Assembly: GCA_014529385.2 (NCBI GenBank)
Contig: CM043959.1
Coordinates: forward strand, 92,049,529 to 92,113,528
Direction: 5' to 3'
DNA: 64,000 nt
From: Adiantum capillus-veneris
Taxonomy: Eukaryota > Streptophyta > Polypodiopsida > Polypodiales > Pteridaceae
The notes beneath the pieces are model-generated. The model saw only the letters and a program-made list of their open reading frames with translations, had not been told where the DNA came from and did not search any database. Position numbers and translations under genes: made by a program. Numbering within the stretch: the first letter of the stretch is position 1; the number at the start of each line of letters is the position of its first letter. Shown here one piece after another: positions 24,006 through 36,511 of the stretch.

Positions 24006-26376
24006 TGATAACCATTTTTCGGCTCTTTGTAATTGCCACAGTGAGTTACCTCACCCTACCAAAATCACCCAAACACTGTGGCTATCCCTACCATTTCACT
24101 GTACATAAGCGTGCGTGAGTCACGGGACTTTTCCCATATCTTCTTAAACAACCCTCAATTAGCTAGTCATTGGGCTAGTTGAGCCAAAAAAATAAAAAAA
24201 AATTAAAAATATAAGTATATTATGGCCCATGCGTATGTAAATATTTCTTTGTATATAGGGCTTAAATAAAAGATTTTTTCATAATTATTTTGGTATTTAT
24301 TTAAATATTTCTACCCAGGTGTGTGTTATTTATGCTCTGTACATTGCCTCACCATTACCACAATTTTTCTTACCATTTTTTATATTCTTTATTCCATATA
24401 GAAATATTTTCATGTAAGCTTCTCTTATATTTGGTGTAACTCCACCCCAACAAAAATCCAAAAAAACTAGTTTTATTTAGGTGTATATTTTTTCACTATT
24501 GTGATTTTTCCCTTCCTACATCTATTTTGTTTTTTTCTAAAAAATTAGAACACCAAAAATATTTATCTTTTTATGGTAGCCTCATAATGAGAGAGATTCC
24601 TTTTGACCCCTTTATATTTTTTCCACTTATATTATTTATATTTGACATGTACATATATTTTAGAACCCTCAATATTTGATTTTCTTAGTTGTACTATTCA
24701 CTTATATCATAATCTCAACAATATCTTCAATTATAGACCTACCAAATAAGGTCAAGGGTAGGTGGCATGCATACATGCACTATGGAGGGCTCACTCTTGG
24801 AGGTATTCAAAAGAATCATCCAAAGAAGGACCCCACAAGGACCTTGTGCAGTGGAAAAAAACGGTCGGTTTTTCTGAATTTTTAAAGTTCACTTGCTCTC
24901 CGAAATTGAAAAGGTGATACAAACAAAAGTTGTAGCTCGTGGGCTGAACTTTTGCCTCAAATTTTTTCATATTTTTTTGAGCTACGAGCTGTGAGCTATG
25001 ATTTTATTAGTGGACCCCAGTTTTCCCATGCTATGCAGCCACACTCTCTCTTCCACTTTATCATTTTCCTCTTTCACACACACTTCTCCACTCATCATCC
25101 CCACCTCTCTCACCACTCCTCTCTGCACCCTACTCACCTTCTCCTCAACCTTGAAGAATAAGAGAAACCATGGTGAACTCATACCTCCCACACACAATTC
25201 CATTCCAAAATTGACCACCTAGTCTCATTTTTCCTCCTCCAATTTACCCATATCTATCAAAAAAACCACAAAATTCAGCCTCTTCTCTTAAAAGACAGCA
25301 TCATGGTGGTTGATTACTCAGCTTCAATTACCTTGTCTCTCAAGGAAGGTCAAGAGTGGAGAGAAAATGTACCGTCAAAGCTAGTGGACCGTCAACAGGC
25401 GTCAAAATCGGCCCTACTCAAGACACTTGGAGCATCAACCTTGTAAGAAAGCCACCTTTTCTTACCTCTTAAGAGTTTTTCTTCCTTATTTGTATCCTAC
25501 ATGGATACTCCCATTGTAAATATCCAATTCCATTTGTAAATTAATACTAACTCTACTAACACTAACCCACTATGAAAAGTCCTATCACCTCCATTTCTCT
25601 CCTCTCTCTTTCCCCACCAACTTCTTGATAATTCCAAGCAAAAGAAATTAGATAAATTGCTGAAAATCTAACCCAACCATGGTTAGAGGAGTAACCCTAG
25701 CCTTCAAAATTGCTATAAAAGGAGGTTGTAGCTAGCACAAAAAGGGGGGAGAAGAAAGAGCACTATGCTATAGCTTGAGAAGCCAAGCTCAACCTCTTGA
25801 GAAGAAGCTCTTGAGTGGAAGCTCATTGTCTTATGCATGTGCATGTGTTGTAATAGGGGATTAGCCAGGGAACTCTATGCCATTGTAAGAGAGAGAGTGA
25901 TCATTCAATTGAGAGTAGGAAATCTATCATTTCTCCTACTAGTGTAAGCCCAATATTTGCTGAATCAAGGAGGGTGGATTTGGACTAAGCTTGGATACTT
26001 TGTCTCCCTTCCAACGTGAAGTAATGGACAACAATGATGCGTAAGTGTCTTGGTGTTTTTTGTTAAGTTCTTGATAGCTTGTCTCTGGTGTTGGCATCAA
26101 TCTAGCCATAAATCCCACATACTGTAAGAGGGCGACAGGGTGGAGAGGACTCCCCTGGCCTTAAGACAGTGATTGGGGTGGCTTTTCTTGTGATGTGTTG
26201 TGGTGAAATTTACGCAAGCTATGTTGAACAAGTACTAATCTCACTTTGATTAGTCATGACAGATTTGTAAGAAGGTATTAATGCAACAAGCACCCCCTCC
26301 CCCTTTCTCTCTCTTTCTTAAATATATAGTTGTGTTTGCTTGATCATTGCCGATACGTTTCAAAGCAGCCCGAGAA

Positions 26377-26410
<34 letters not shown>

Positions 26411-26582
26411 GTGTCCTAGTTCGCATCCAAAACTAGGTGGTGCCCCAAATTTGTGTAGGGTTAGGTTGTGGGTTTGTGTGTGTGTTTGTTGTTTTTTCCA
26501 ACCCCAACCCAATTGAGCAGCATGGGAGCCTAGAAGAGTTCTTGGAGGCCACTCTTCTTGTTGCCCGCCCCAGACCGCTTCA
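24006..26582 (+). repeat. 3' LTR of the rearranged gypsy-type element
   Basis: It begins TGATAACC and ends GACCGCTTCA, with the same internal order as the 5' LTR. The CCGT target duplication follows. The last 739 bp (from 25844) form part of the right arm of the inverted duplication. Confidence 0.9.
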
Positions 26583-28015
26583 CCGTCTTGATGGTCCATG
26601 GCAACGCAATCGCTAATGTTTTTCCCATTGGGCCTTTGGCCAACCCAAAGCCAAAAAAAAATGATGATTGTTCCACCCTAAATCTACGAGATGAGAGCGG
26701 ATGGCCATTAATATTTGCAAGGGTAGTTAAAGCACACTAATCTCCACCCTTACAAAGTTTCATGAGTCTCGCAATCCCTCTCGACTGTCCACGGTGGCAC
26801 AATCGTCAATTTTTTGCCCATTGGGTCCTTGGAGAGCCCAAAGCCAAAAGAATTGGCGATTGTGCCACCTTGGACTGATGAGACGGGAGTGGTTGGCCAT
26901 GAAACTATGCAGGGTTGGGGGAAGCACACTAATCCCTAGCCTTGCAAAGTTGCAAGGGCATCGCAATCCGTATCGATGATCCAGAACGGCACAATTGCCA
27001 TTTTTTTGCCCATTGGGCCTGTCGAGTCGAAAGCAAAAAACAAAATTGTGATTGTGCCCCCTTGAACCGATGAGATGGGAGCAGATGTCCATGAACCTTT
27101 GTGAAGGGTGGGGAAGCACACTAATCCCTTTCCTTGTAAATTTTCATGAGCATCGCAATCCATCTTGACGATCCACGGTGACACAATCGCCCAAAGCCAA
27201 AAGGTTGGCGATTGCGCCACCTTGAACCAATGAGACGGGAGTAGTTGGCCATGAAACTTTGCAAAGGTGGAGAAGCACACTAAGACCTACCCTCGCAAAG
27301 TTTCATGGGCATCATAATCCATCTTGGGGGTGTACGGTGGTACTATCGCCAATTTTTTGCCCATTGGGCCCTTGGCGGGTGCAAACCAAAAAAACAAGCG
27401 ATTGTGACACCTTGGACCGACAAGACAGGAGCGGATCGCCATGAAACTTTGCAAGGGTGGGGAAAGAACACTAATCCTTGCCCCTGCAACATTTCATGGG
27501 CATCGCATTTCATCTCAATATTCCACGGCGGCACAATCACCAATTGTTTTCCCGTTGGGCCCTTTGCGAGCCTTAAGCCAAAAAAATGGCGATTGTGCCA
27601 CCCTAGACCGAGGAGACGGGAGAGGATGTCCATGAAATGTAGCAAGGGTGGGGGAAGCACACTAATCCCTGCCCATGAAAATTTTCAAGGACATCGCGAT
27701 CTGTATCCACGTTCGATGGTGACACAAGTACCAATTTTTTGCCCATTGGACCCTTGGCGAGCCCAAAGCCAAAAAATTGATGATTGTGCCACCTTGCACC
27801 GATGAGACGGGATTGGATAGCCATGAAAATTGTCATGGGTGGGAGAATCACACTAATCTCCACCCTTGGAAGGTTTCATGGGCATCAAAATCTATCTCGA
27901 TGGTCCACGATAGCACAATCGCTTATTTTTTCCCATTGGGTCCTTGTCGAGTGCAAAGCCAAAAAAATTGGTAATTGTGCCACCTTGGACTGACAAGACT
28001 GCAGCAGATGGCCGT
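25844..28015 (+). repeat. Right arm of the large inverted duplication
   Basis: It comprises the 3' end of the LTR, the insertion junction (CCGT) and about 1.4 kb of forward satellite. The whole is copied in reverse at 22026-24005. The arms are separated by 1.84 kb, so the locus could form a large cruciform or foldback. Confidence 0.85.
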
Positions 28016-31000
28016 GAAAATTTGTGAGGGTGAGGGAATCATAGTAATCCCTACCCTTGCAAAGCTTCATGGACATCGCAATTCGTCTGGATGGTCCACG
28101 GCGACACAATCACCAATTTTTTGCCCATTGCGAGTGCAAAGCCAAAAAGGTAGCAAATGTGCCACCTTGAACCAACGAGACGAGAGTAGATGGCCATGAA
28201 ACTTTATGAGGATGTGTAAAGAACACTAATACCCTCCCGTGCAAAGCTTCATGGACATCCCAATCCATCTCGACCATCCAAGGAGGCACAATCACCAATT
28301 TTTTGCACATTGGGTCCTTTGTGAGCCCAAAGCCAAAAAAATTGGTGATTGTGCCACCTTGGACCGACGAGACAAAAGCAGATGGACATGAAAATTTGTG
28401 AGAGTGGGGGAAGCATACTAATATCCACCCCTACAAAGTTTCAAGGTTAGCACATTCCGTCTGCACGATCCACAACTACACAATCACCAATTTTTTGTCC
28501 ATTTGGCCTTTGGTGAGCCCAAAGCCAGGAAAAATGGCGATTGTGCCACCCTGGACCTATGAGATGGGAGCAAATGGCCATGAATCTTTGCCGCAATGTA
28601 GGAAGCACACTAATACCTTCCCTTGAAAAGTTTCATGGGCATCGCAAGCAAAGTTTTATGGGCATTGCAATCGGGCCCTTCGTGAGCCTAAAGCCAAAAA
28701 AATGGTAATTGTGTCATCCTGGACCGACGAGATGGGAGCATATGGCCATGAAACTTTGTGGGGGTGGGGGAATGACACTAATCCTTTCCCGTGAAAAGAT
28801 TCATGGGCATCACAATTTGTCTATACATTCGACGGTGACACAATTGCCAAATTTTTTCCCATTAGACCCTCGGTGACCCCAAAGCCAAAAAATTGACGAC
28901 TGTGCCACCTTGCACCAATGAGACGTGAGCGGATAGCCATGAAACTTTGCACATATGTGGGAAGCACACTATTATCTTCCTTTGAAAAGTTTCATGGGCA
29001 TTACAATCCATCTTGATGATCCACGGTAACACAATCGCCAGTTTTTTCCCATTGGGTCCTTGTCGAGTGCAAAGCCAAGATATTGGCAATTGTGCCACCT
29101 TGGACCGACAAGACGAGAGTAGATGGCCATAAAACTTTGTAGGGATGGGAAAAGAACAATAGTAACCATCCTTACAAAGCTTCATGGTCATCGCAATCCG
29201 TCTGGACGGTCCACGGTGGCACAATCACTAATTTTTATACCATTGGACCCTTGCCAAGTGCAAAGCCAAAAAGTTGGCGATTGTACCATCTTGGACTTCT
29301 ATACCATCTTGGACTTCTAAGACAGGAGTAGATGGCCATGAAAATTTGTGGAGATATGGAAAGCACACTAGCCCTTGCCCTTGCAAAGCTTCATGGGCAT
29401 CCCAATCTGTCTCCACTGTCCACGGTGGCACAATCACCATTTTTCACCCATTGGGCCATTTATGAGCCTAAAGCCAAAATATGGTGATTGTGCCACCTTG
29501 GACCGACGAGACGAGAGAACTTTGCGGGGGTGTGGTAAGCCCACTAGCACTACCCCTACAAATCTGCATGGGCATCTCCACTTTCCATGGTTACACACAC
29601 TCGCCAATTGTTTTACCGGTTGGATCCTTGGCGAGCCCAAAGCTAAAGAAATGACAATTGTGTCACCTTGCACCGACATGATGGGAGCATAGCAGATACC
29701 CATGAATATTTCCAGTGACGGGGGTAGCATACTAATCTCCCACCCCTCAAAACTTTCATCAGCATCACAATCCATCTCAATGGTGCACGACAGAACAATT
29801 GCCATTTTTTTCCCATTGGGCCCTTGTCGAGTGCAAAGCCAAAAAAAAATGGCGATTGTGCCACCTTGGACCGACAAGATGGGAGCAAATGTCCATGAAA
29901 CTTGACAGGGGTTGGGTAAGCACACTGATCCCCACCCTTGCAAAGCTTCATGGGAATTGCAATCTGTCTAGATGGTCCAGAGCAACACAATCACCAATTT
30001 TTTGCCCATTGCGAGTCAAAGCCAAAAAGCTAGCCATTGTGTCACCTTGGATTGATGAGACGGGAGTAGATGGCCATGAAAATTTGCGGGGCTATGGAGA
30101 GTAGACTAATCCCCACCCTTGCAAAGCTTCATGGGCATCCCAATCCATCTCGACTGTCCACTACGGCACAATCATCAAATTTTTTACCCATTTGGCCCTT
30201 CGCAAGCCCAAAGCCAAAAAATTGGCAATTGTGCCACCTTGGACCGACGAGACAGAAGTCGATGGCCATGAAAGTTTTCAAGGGTTGGTAATGTACACTA
30301 ATCCATACCCTTGCAAAGTTTCAAGAGCAGTGCAATCCATCTGGACTATCGGTGGCGGCACAATTGCCAATTTTTTTTGCATTGGGCCTTTGGTGAGCCT
30401 AAAGAAGAAAAAAGGTGACCGTGCCACCTTGGACCTACGAGATGGGAGTGGATGGCCATGAATCTTTTTTAGGACTAGGGAAGCACACTAATACCTTCCC
30501 CTATAAAGTTTCATGGGCATCCCAATCTGTCTCGACGATCCATGATGACACAATCGCCAATATTTTGTGGGTTGGGCCCTTGGCGAGGCCAAAGCCAAAT
30601 AATTGGCAATTGTGCCACCTTGAGCTAATGAGAAATGAGTAGATGGCCATGAAACTTTGCAAAAGTGGAGAAGTACACTAATCCATGCTTGTGCAAAGTT
30701 TCATGGGCATCATAATCCGTCTCAACAATCCACGGTGATACAATCGCTATTTTTTTGCCCATTGGACCCTTGGCGCGTGCAAAATAAAAAATTGGCGATT
30801 GTGCCACCTTGGACCGACCAGACGGGAGAAGATGGCTATAAAGCTTTGCATGCATAGGTGAGGAACAATAATCCTCACCCCTGCAAAGTTTCATGGGCAT
30901 CCCAATTGCACCCTTCGTGAGCCTAAAGCCAACAAATGACGATTGTGACACCTTGGACCGACAAGATAGAAGCGGATGGCCATGAAACTTTATGGGGGTG

Positions 31001-34000
31001 GGTGAAGCACACTAATATCCATCCCTGACAAGTTTCATGGGTATCACAATCCGTCTCCACGTTCCACGATGGCACAATCACCAATTTTTTGCCCATAGGA
31101 CCCTTGGCAAGCCAAAAGCCAATAAATTGGCGATTGTGCCACCTTGGACCGACGAGATACAAGCGGATGGCCATGAAACTTTGTAGGGGTGGAGAATGTA
31201 CACTAAGACATGCCCTTGAAATTTTTCATGGACATCCCAATGCATCTCAATGGTCCAGGGTGGCACAATGGCCAAATTTTTTCCCATTGGGCCCTCAGCG
31301 ATCCCAAAGAAAAAAATTGGTGATTGTGCCACCTTGGACCAACAAGACGGGACCGGATAGCCATGAAACTTTGCAAGGTTGGGGGAATCACACTAGTTCC
31401 CGCTATTGCAAGCTTAATGGACATCACAATTTATGTCAATGGTCCACAATGGCACAATCGCCAATTTTTTCCCATTGGGCCCTTGGGAACCCCAAAGCGA
31501 AAAAATTGGTGATTGTGCCACCTTGGACCGACAAGACATAAGTGGATGGTCATGAAACTTTGCATGGGTAGATAAAGTTTACTAATTGATGTCCTTGAAA
31601 AGTTTTATTGGCATCGCAGTCCATCTCGACGGTCCACGATGGCACAATTTCCAATATTTTGTCCATTGGGCTCCAAGCGAGCGTAAAGGCAAAATATTGG
31701 GGATTGTTCCACCTTGGCTCGATGATAGGGGTAGGAAAAGCAAACTAATCCCCAGTGATGCAAGTTTCATGGGCATGGAAATCCGTCACAACAGTCCACG
31801 GTGGCACAATCGCCAATTGTTTTGCACATTAGGCCCTCTGCGAGCCCAAAGTCAAAAAATTAGCGATTGTGCAACTTTGGACCGGCAAGTCGAGAGCAGA
31901 TGGCCAAGAAATTTCGCAAAGGTAAGGGAACCTTACTAGTCCCCACCGCCATAAAATTTTCATGGGCATCACAGTCTGTCTCGACGGTCCATGGTGGCAC
32001 TTTAGCCATATTTTTACGTATTGGGCCCTATGCGAGCCCAAAGCCAAAAATTTGGCAATTGTGCTACCCTGGACGCCCAGACAGAGTTAATGGCCATGAA
32101 ACTTTGCACGGGTTGGGGAAGCACACTAATCACTACCCTTGCAAAGTTTCATGGGCATCACAATCTGTCTCGATGGTCCACGGTGACACAATCGCCAATT
32201 TTTTATCCATTGGGCCTTTACCGGGCCGAAAGCAAAAAAAAAAAGGCGATCGTGTCACCCTGGACCTACAAGATAGGAGTGGATGGCCATAAATCTTTTT
32301 GGGGGCTAGGGAAGCACACTAATACCTTCCCCTACAAAGTTTCATGGGAATCGCAATCCCTCTCGACGATCCACGATAGCACAATTGCCAATTTTGTCGG
32401 TTGGGCACTTAACGAGTCCAAAGAGGGAGCAGATGGCCATGAAACTTTGTAGAGGGGAGGAAGAACACTAAGCCCTACCCATGCAGTATTACATGGGCAT
32501 CACAATCTATTTTGATGGTCCACGGTGGTACTATCACCAATTTTTTGCCCATTGGGCCCTTGGCGAGTGCAAACCAAAAAATTGGCAATTATGCCACCTT
32601 AGACCAACGAGACAGGAGCGGATGGCCATGAAAGTTTGGAGGGGTGGGAGAATAACACTAATGACCATCTCTACAAAGTTTCATGGGCATTGCAATTTGT
32701 CTTGACAATCCACCATGGCACAATCACCAATTTTTTACCCATTGGACCCTTTGCGATCTAAAGCCAAAAAAACAATGATTGTGCCACCCTAGACCAAGGA
32801 GACGGGAATAGATGGCCATGCAACTTTGTGGGGTTTAAGGAAAAACACTAATCCCTACCCCTGCAAAGTTTTCATGTGCATCGCAATCCGTCTCCACGTT
32901 CCACGGTGACAAAATTACCAATTTTTTGTCCATTGGACCCTTGGTGAGCCCAAAGCCAAAAAATTGGTGATTGTGCCACCTTGGACCAAAGAGACAGGAG
33001 CAGATGTCCATGAAAATTTGTAGAGGTAGGGGAAACATACTAATCCCCACCCCTCCAAACTTTCATGGGCATCACAATCCGTCTCGATGGTCCACGATGG
33101 CACAATTGGCCATTGTGCTATCTTGGAACAACTATACGGAGCGGATGGCCATAAAAATTTGCATGGGTGGGAATCTCAATCCCTTTCGATGGTCCACGGT
33201 GGCACTATCACCAAATTTTTTCCCATAGGGCCTTTGGTGAGCTGAAATCCAAAAAAAGTGGTGATTGTGTCACCGTGGACCTACTAGACAAGAGCGGATT
33301 TTCATGAATCTTTTTTGGGACTGGGGAAGGACACTATGCGCACTTGAAAAGTTTCATGGGCAAAAAATTGACTATTGTGCCACCATGGATTGTCAAGATG
33401 GATTGCAATGACAGATTGTAGGGGCGGGGATTAGTGTGCTTTGCCTACCCCCGCAAGGTTTCATGGAAATTTACTTCCATCTCATTGGTCCAATGTGGCA
33501 CAATGACCAATTTTTTTGCTTTGTACTTGCCAAAGGTCTAATGGGCAAAAAATTGGCTATTGGGATGCCCATGAAACTTTGCATGGGTGGTAAAAGCACA
33601 CTAATTACCACCCTTAAAAAATTTCATGGGCATCCCAATATTTTTGGATGGTCCACGGCGGCACAATGGCCAATTTTTTGCCCATTAGACCTTTGGCAAG
33701 TACAAAGCAAAAAAATTGGCCATTGTGCCACATTGGACCAATGAGATGGAAGTAAATTTCCATGAAACCTTGCGGGGGTAGGCAAAGCACACTAATCCCC
33801 GCCCCTACAATCTGGAATTGCAATCCATCTTGACAATCCATGGTGGCACAATAGTCAATTTTTTGCCCATAAGGCCATTGGCGATCCCAAGCGAAAAAAT
33901 TGGCGATCGTGCCACCATGGACCTATGAGACGGGAGCGGATGGCCATGACTTTACAGGAGTGGGATAAGATTACTATTCCCCACCCCTGCATAGCTTCAA

Positions 34001-35952
34001 GGACATCACAATCTATCTCGACGGTCCACGGCGGCGCAATCATCAATTTTTTGCCCATTGGGCCCTGGCGAGTGCAAAGCCTCGAATGTTCATGAAACTT
34101 TGCAAGGGTTTGGGAAGCACACTAATCCCCGTCCCTACATCCCAATATGTTTCAACAGTCCACGGAAACACAATTACCAATTTTTTACCCATTGGGCCCT
34201 TGGCAAGTGCAAAGCCAAAACATTGGTGATTGTGCTACCTTGGACCGACAAGACGAGAGCAGATGACCATGAAACTTTGAAGGGGTGCGAAAAGCACACT
34301 AATCTTTGTGCATGCAAACTTTCATGGAAATCGCAATCCATCACAATGTTCCACGATGACACAATCACTATTTTGTTTCCCATTGGGCCTTTGACAATCC
34401 TAAAGCCAAAACAATTGACAATTATGCCACCTTGGCTCTAGGAGACGAGAGCCGATTGCCATGAATCTTCGTTGAGGTGGAGGAAGCACAATAATGCGTA
34501 CCCTTGAAAAGTATCATGGGCATTGCAGTCCGTCGCGACTATCCACATCGTAAAAATCGCCATTTCTTTTTCCATTGGGCCCTTGGTGAGCCCAAAGCCA
34601 AACAATTGGTGATTGTGTCACCTTGGACTAACAAGACGGGATTACATGGCCATGAAACTTTCTAGGGGTGGAAGAAGCACACTAATGTTTGCCCCTGCAA
34701 AGTTTCATGGACATTGCAATCGGTCTCAACCGTTCAGAGTGGCACAATCGTCAATTTTTTGCCCATTGGGCCTTTGGCGAGCCCAAAACCAAAAAAATTG
34801 GCGATTGTGCCACCCTAGATCTACGAGACAGGAGAGAGAATGGTCATGAAACTTTGTATGGCTGTAGGAATCACATTAATCCTCTCCCTTGCAAAGTTCC
34901 ATGGGCATCACAATCCGTCTCAACGGTCCATAGCGGCATAATTGCCATTTTTTTGTCCATTGGGCCCTTGGCGAGTGCAAAGCCAAAATATTGGCGATTG
35001 TGCTAATTTTGATAGTTGAGATGGAAGCAGATGGCCATGAAACTATGCAAGGGTGGGGGAAGTAAACTAACCTTTGTTTTTGCAAAGTTTTGTGGGAATC
35101 ACAATCCATCTCGATGGTCCACGATGGCACAATTGCCAATTTTTTACCCATTGGGCCTTTGATGAGCCCAAAGCCATAACAATTGGTGATTGTGCCACCT
35201 TGGAATGAGAAGATGGAAGCGGATGGCAACAAAACTATCATGGGTGTGGGAAGCAAACTAATATCCACTCCTCAAAGCTTCATGGGAATCACAATCCGTC
35301 TCAATTATCCACGACAACACAATACCAATGTTTTGCCCTTTGGGCCCTTGGCATGTGCAAAGCCCCGAAAAATTGGCGATTGTGCCACTTTGGACCGACG
35401 AGACAGGAGCGTATGGCCATGAAAATTTTCAAGGATTTGGAAAGCACACTAATACCCACCTCCGCAAAGTTTTATGGGCATCCCAAAGCATCTAGATGGT
35501 CCATAATGGAACAATTTCCAATTTTTAGCCCATTGGGCCCTTGGCAAGTGCAAATCCAAATAAATGGTGATTGAGCTACCTTGGACGAACGGGACGAGAG
35601 CAGATGGCCATGAAAATTTGAAGGGGTGGGGGAAGAACACTAATCTCCCCACTTGCAAAGTTTCATGGCCATCTCAATCCATCTCAATGGTCCACAGTGG
35701 CACAATCGATAATTTTTTCCCATTGGGCCTTTATCAAACCCAAAGCCAAAAAAATGACAATTTAACCACCCTCAATGTACAAGATGAGAGAAGATGGCCA
35801 TTAATCTTTGTGAGGGTAGGTAAAGCACACTAATCTCCACCCCTGTAAAGTTTCATGGGTATCGCAATCTCCCTCCACGGTCCATGGCGGCACATGGCGA
35901 GCCCAAGACCAAAAGAATGCGATTGTGCCACCCTGGACCAATGAATGAGAAC
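26583..35952 (+). repeat. Dyad satellite array, block 2 (about 50 monomers)
   Basis: This is the main block of the 190-bp dyad satellite, in the same orientation as block 1. Successive loop motifs (CACACTAAT) recur about every 185-192 bp, with occasional short units of roughly 160 bp. Some diagnostic variants recur in blocks, such as the short linker 'CCCATTGCGAGTGCAAAGCC' near 28.1 and 30.0 kb, which points to higher-order amplification. The block ends where the short-LTR element inserts. No coding is supported. Confidence 0.92.
33358..33868. repeat. Palindrome of about 0.5 kb within the satellite
   Basis: The stretch 33358-33570 is almost exactly the reverse complement of about 33655-33868, with only a few mismatches by eye. 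The centre is itself a self-complementary monomer core (GGGATGCCCATGAAAC ... TTTCATGGGCATCCC). This is a local orientation switch in an otherwise uniformly oriented array. Arm identity is far higher than the usual similarity between neighbouring monomers. Confidence 0.82.
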
Positions 35953-36084
35953 TGTAAGACCGGGGGAACTAGAACCCAGGAGTCCACCACCCAACCACCC
36001 AATATATAGCATGGCCTCTGGCCCTTTGCCCTAGTTAGACTCCCTTTTCACACTGCCTAGTCCAGCCTTGCCGTTGTCCTGACA
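35953..36084 (-). repeat. 3' LTR (132 bp) of the short-LTR element
   Basis: It runs from TGTAAGACCGGGGGAAC to TTGTCCTGACA on the plus strand. A CAATATATAGC stretch near 35998-36010 could be a TATA-type box in minus orientation. The partner LTR is at 59482-59634. Confidence 0.85.
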
Positions 36085-36200
36085 TTACTCCCCCCTTAAA
36101 GAAGAGTTTTCGTCCTTGAAAACAAAAGTGGGGAACTTCTTCTTAAGAACACTAATGTTTTCCCAAGTGACATCCTTCATGGATCCAGCTATTTGGTTGA
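36085..36200 (-). pseudogene. Gypsy pol C-terminal tail and polypurine tract
   Basis: Read on the minus strand, the end of this stretch translates to a tail with WENISVLKKKFPTF and FKDENSSLRGE, then stops just before the LTR. Such a tail (W-E-x-x-x-x-L-K-K-x-F/Y-P, then an acidic/Leu segment) is typical of the end of plant Ty3/gypsy polyproteins. AAGGGGGGAGTAA next to the LTR is the polypurine tract. This is the only coding trace that assigns the element to gypsy. Confidence 0.65.
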
Positions 36201-36511
36201 CCGGAACACAGTTCCGCAGGAGGTTCAATGAAACCAAGAGTAACATCTTGATTTTCCACATTGTTGTCCGTTTGCACCTAGCTTGTGTTACCGATTCCTA
36301 TCATATCGTTGTGTGCAGACTCCATTTAGAACACTAATGTTTTCCCAAGTGGCATCCTTCATGGATCCAGCTGTTTGGTTGACCGGAACACGGTTCTACA
36401 GGAGGTTCAATGAAACCAAGAGTAACATCTTGATTTTCCACATTGTTGTCCGTTTGTAACTAGCTTGTGCTACCTATTCCTATCATATCATTGTGTGCAG
36501 ACTCCATTTAA
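36147..36511 (-). repeat. Tandem duplication, two copies of about 182 bp
   Basis: The segment from AACACTAATGTTTTCCCAAG to GCAGACTCCATTTA occurs twice in a row (about 36147-36328 and 36329-36511) with roughly ten differences by eye. It lies inside the short-LTR element and includes the pol tail sequence. Confidence 0.85.

Larger units (their letters stand above)
19360..26582 (+). mobile_element. LTR element with 2.6-kb LTRs and rearranged interior
   Basis: Two direct LTRs (19360-22004 and 24006-26582) run from TGATA to the CTCA/TTCA end. They are flanked by CCGT on both sides (19356-19359 and 26583-26586), so this is a genuine insertion into the satellite with a 4-bp duplication. The LTR family is the same as that of the gypsy element at 41891-54281. 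A primer site follows the 5' LTR, but no gag or pol is present. The interior is satellite in inverted orientation followed by an inverted LTR end. It is a broken, rearranged copy. The LTRs are similar enough to suggest a geologically recent insertion. Confidence 0.88.

Noticed and set aside
27305-27805. Open frame of 166 codons (and many of 60-145 codons) within the satellite on both strands
   Set aside because: The frames follow the 190-bp repeat and its palindromic arms, shift frame between monomers, and encode only repeat translations such as WASQSISMVHGGTI. There is no sign of coding constraint.
22026-28015. Interpretation as a Foldback or Mutator-like DNA transposon with long terminal inverted repeats
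   Set aside because: The arms include an LTR end, its target-site junction and outside satellite. No target duplication surrounds the arms, so a post-insertion inverted duplication explains it better.
14959-35952. Regular repeat spacing resembling a CRISPR-like array
   Set aside because: Units are about 190 bp, diverged and palindromic throughout, without short exact repeats and unique spacers, and the genome is a plant.
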